NCBI GenBank assembly: GCA_022844565.1
Contig: JALHLK010000011.1
Span: 85,627-149,626 of the forward strand
DNA from: Saprospiraceae bacterium
GTDB taxonomy: Bacteria; Bacteroidota; Bacteroidia; Chitinophagales; Saprospiraceae
Direction: 5' to 3'
Length of the DNA stretch: 64,000 nucleotides
How positions within the stretch are numbered: position 1 is the first letter of the stretch; the number at the start of each line of letters is the position of its first letter. This document shows, piece after piece, positions 63,131-64,000 of this stretch. A program made the position numbers and the translations under genes. The notes below the pieces were generated by a model that saw only the letters and a program-made list of their open reading frames with translations, was not told where the DNA came from and did no database searches.

Positions 63131-63294
63131 AATACCAAATGAGTTTACAAATTAGTCCAAAATAAAAGAATGGATTTTTTATTAAGTCGATGAAAAAAAT
63201 CGTTGCATAGCCTGAGCTACGGAACTATTTTTTGAAGAAGAATCAATAAAAAAGACAACTTTTATTGGACTAATTTGTATGTTCATTTGGTATA
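63131..63294. mobile_element. MITE-like element of a second type (164 bp)
   Basis: Terminal inverted repeats of about 34 bp: TACCAAATGAGTTTACAAAT then TAGTCCAAAATAAAAG on the left, and CTTTTATTGGACTAATTTGT then ATGTTCATTTGGTA on the right. The interior has its own small dyad (TAGC-CTGA-GCTA). No coding capacity. It lies in the 1.3 kb gene-free right end, whose other items are a CCACTT / AAGTGG hairpin (63695-63712) and the MITE at 63820. Confidence 0.7.
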
Positions 63295-63819
63295 AATAAC
63301 CATAAAGCTTGATTATTAAAAATCAACCTTAATCTCAAGCAAGAAGGTTTTTAGCTAAATAGATAAGGCAAATTTATTAAAGTTTTTTTATCCTACTTAA
63401 AAACGATAGCGATCTGTTTTCACCAAGTGGTAATACCTGACCGCTGTCAAAACGTGGTATGATTATTAATCTGTGATGTCTACTAATTCTCAAAGCACTA
63501 TTATTTTGTTGTTAATTCGCTTTAATTGCGGTAAGGTTTCTGATTTATTGGTTTCAGATAGATTTTTTTCTTTTTTGATTGAAAAATAGTTTTAAACTGA
63601 AGGGTTATTCCTTAAAGAACAGAATTTGTCAAAGGAATATCTACAAATTGCCAAGCCTTTTCGCAAGTAACCCCAAAATAGGTGTCGCTCACTTCCACTT
63701 TTTTTGAAGTGGGCTATTACCATTAGACTAATGCACTAGTAAATGCGAGCGTGAGTAGAATAGATAATGTGAAATTTTTAATCTTTATTATTTATTCATA
63801 TAAACTTTTTTATATGTGT

Positions 63820-63983
63820 CTAGTGCTCTGTCCAGATAAAGATCTTAATTAAATGTCGTTCTTTTTCCAAATCTCTGCGTCAAAAATTCTCAGCGTAGCG
63901 GTGCTATGCTTCTAATTTTTGTCTTGATATTTGAAAAAATTACTTCCATTATAATTTAAGTCTTTATTTGGACAGAGCACTAG
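63820..63983. mobile_element. MITE-like element, copy 2 (164 bp)
   Basis: Perfectly inverted ends CTAGTGCTCTGTCC and GGACAGAGCACTAG, extended with few mismatches by AGATAAAGATCTTAATTAAA on the left. The interior blocks GTTCTTTTTCCAAATCTCTG and CTTGATATTTGAAAAAATTA are shared with copy 1 at 8409. It is the shorter and less altered copy. Target duplication cannot be separated from the palindromic ends. Confidence 0.85.
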
Positions 63984-64000
63984 TGCTGCGTCTAATTAAA

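Noticed and set aside
2669..63820. CRISPR array among the many repeats
   Set aside because: Repeats are dispersed singly, long and structured, without regular 30-40 base spacers, and no cas genes are present.

Overview
This 64 kb window comes from a member of the Bacteroidota, probably a Saprospiria- or Chitinophagia-like lineage. The signs are AT-rich DNA, secreted proteins with C-terminal T9SS type A sorting domains, an outer-membrane protein of the TonB-receptor/OMP beta-barrel type, MELDDLK-type membrane partners of ECF sigma factors, and TAnnTTTG-type -7 promoter elements. I see no rRNA, tRNA, CRISPR array or replication origin.

Layout. 1-2.7 kb: 5' part of a large CheB-CheR-PAS sensor protein running off the left edge. 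3.3-6.8 kb: minus-strand membrane proteins, a secreted protein made of 21-residue repeats, and an ECF sigma factor with its membrane partner. 6.8-17 kb: isolated minus-strand genes (cupin, NhaD antiporter, CrtO-like protein, Na/Pi symporter) separated by decayed genes (ParDE toxin-antitoxin, sugar O-acetyltransferase, carboxymuconolactone decarboxylase, a TonB-type receptor with an internal stop) and by intergenic repeats. 17.8-22.6 kb: a HxlR regulator divergent from a tight operon of PfpI/DJ-1 protein, outer-membrane protein, bestrophin, K+ channel, beta-carbonic anhydrase and F420-type oxidoreductase, which reads as an anion/bicarbonate and K+ homeostasis unit. 22.9-30 kb: plus-strand secreted and membrane proteins, a LytTR regulator, an unusual fusion of an inner-membrane module to a secreted barrel-like module, and an S41 peptidase. 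30-36.8 kb: MauG-type peroxidase, a CnrH/Y/X-like sigma/anti-sigma/metal-sensor set, and a SigZ-ArsM-MerT-like metalloid set.

35.6-47.7 kb is the most unusual part. It is a string of single, functionally unrelated minus-strand genes (P1 peptidase, MDR dehydrogenase, acyltransferase, Crp/Fnr, GNAT, cupin, VOC lipoprotein, gamma-glutamylcyclotransferase lipoprotein). Most have a structured repeat at the 3' end and some have a second repeat type at the 5' end. The string ends at a 597-residue tyrosine recombinase with three HARP-like N-terminal modules. Several repeats have inverted GTTRGC-like ends, paired boxes and an unpaired spacer, a geometry resembling integron attC sites. A cassette-array-like system is my main hypothesis. 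It is not proven: copies of the repeats also occur 30-40 kb from the recombinase.

48-52 kb: a zinc-ribbon small protein, a DUF4177 protein, an M14 metallopeptidase and an S9 peptidase remnant. 52-62.7 kb: three secreted proteins, including a 2355-residue LamG protein, two with T9SS signals and a shared beta-rich module. The right end (62.7-64 kb) has no genes but holds two MITE-like elements, one of which recurs at 8.4 kb.
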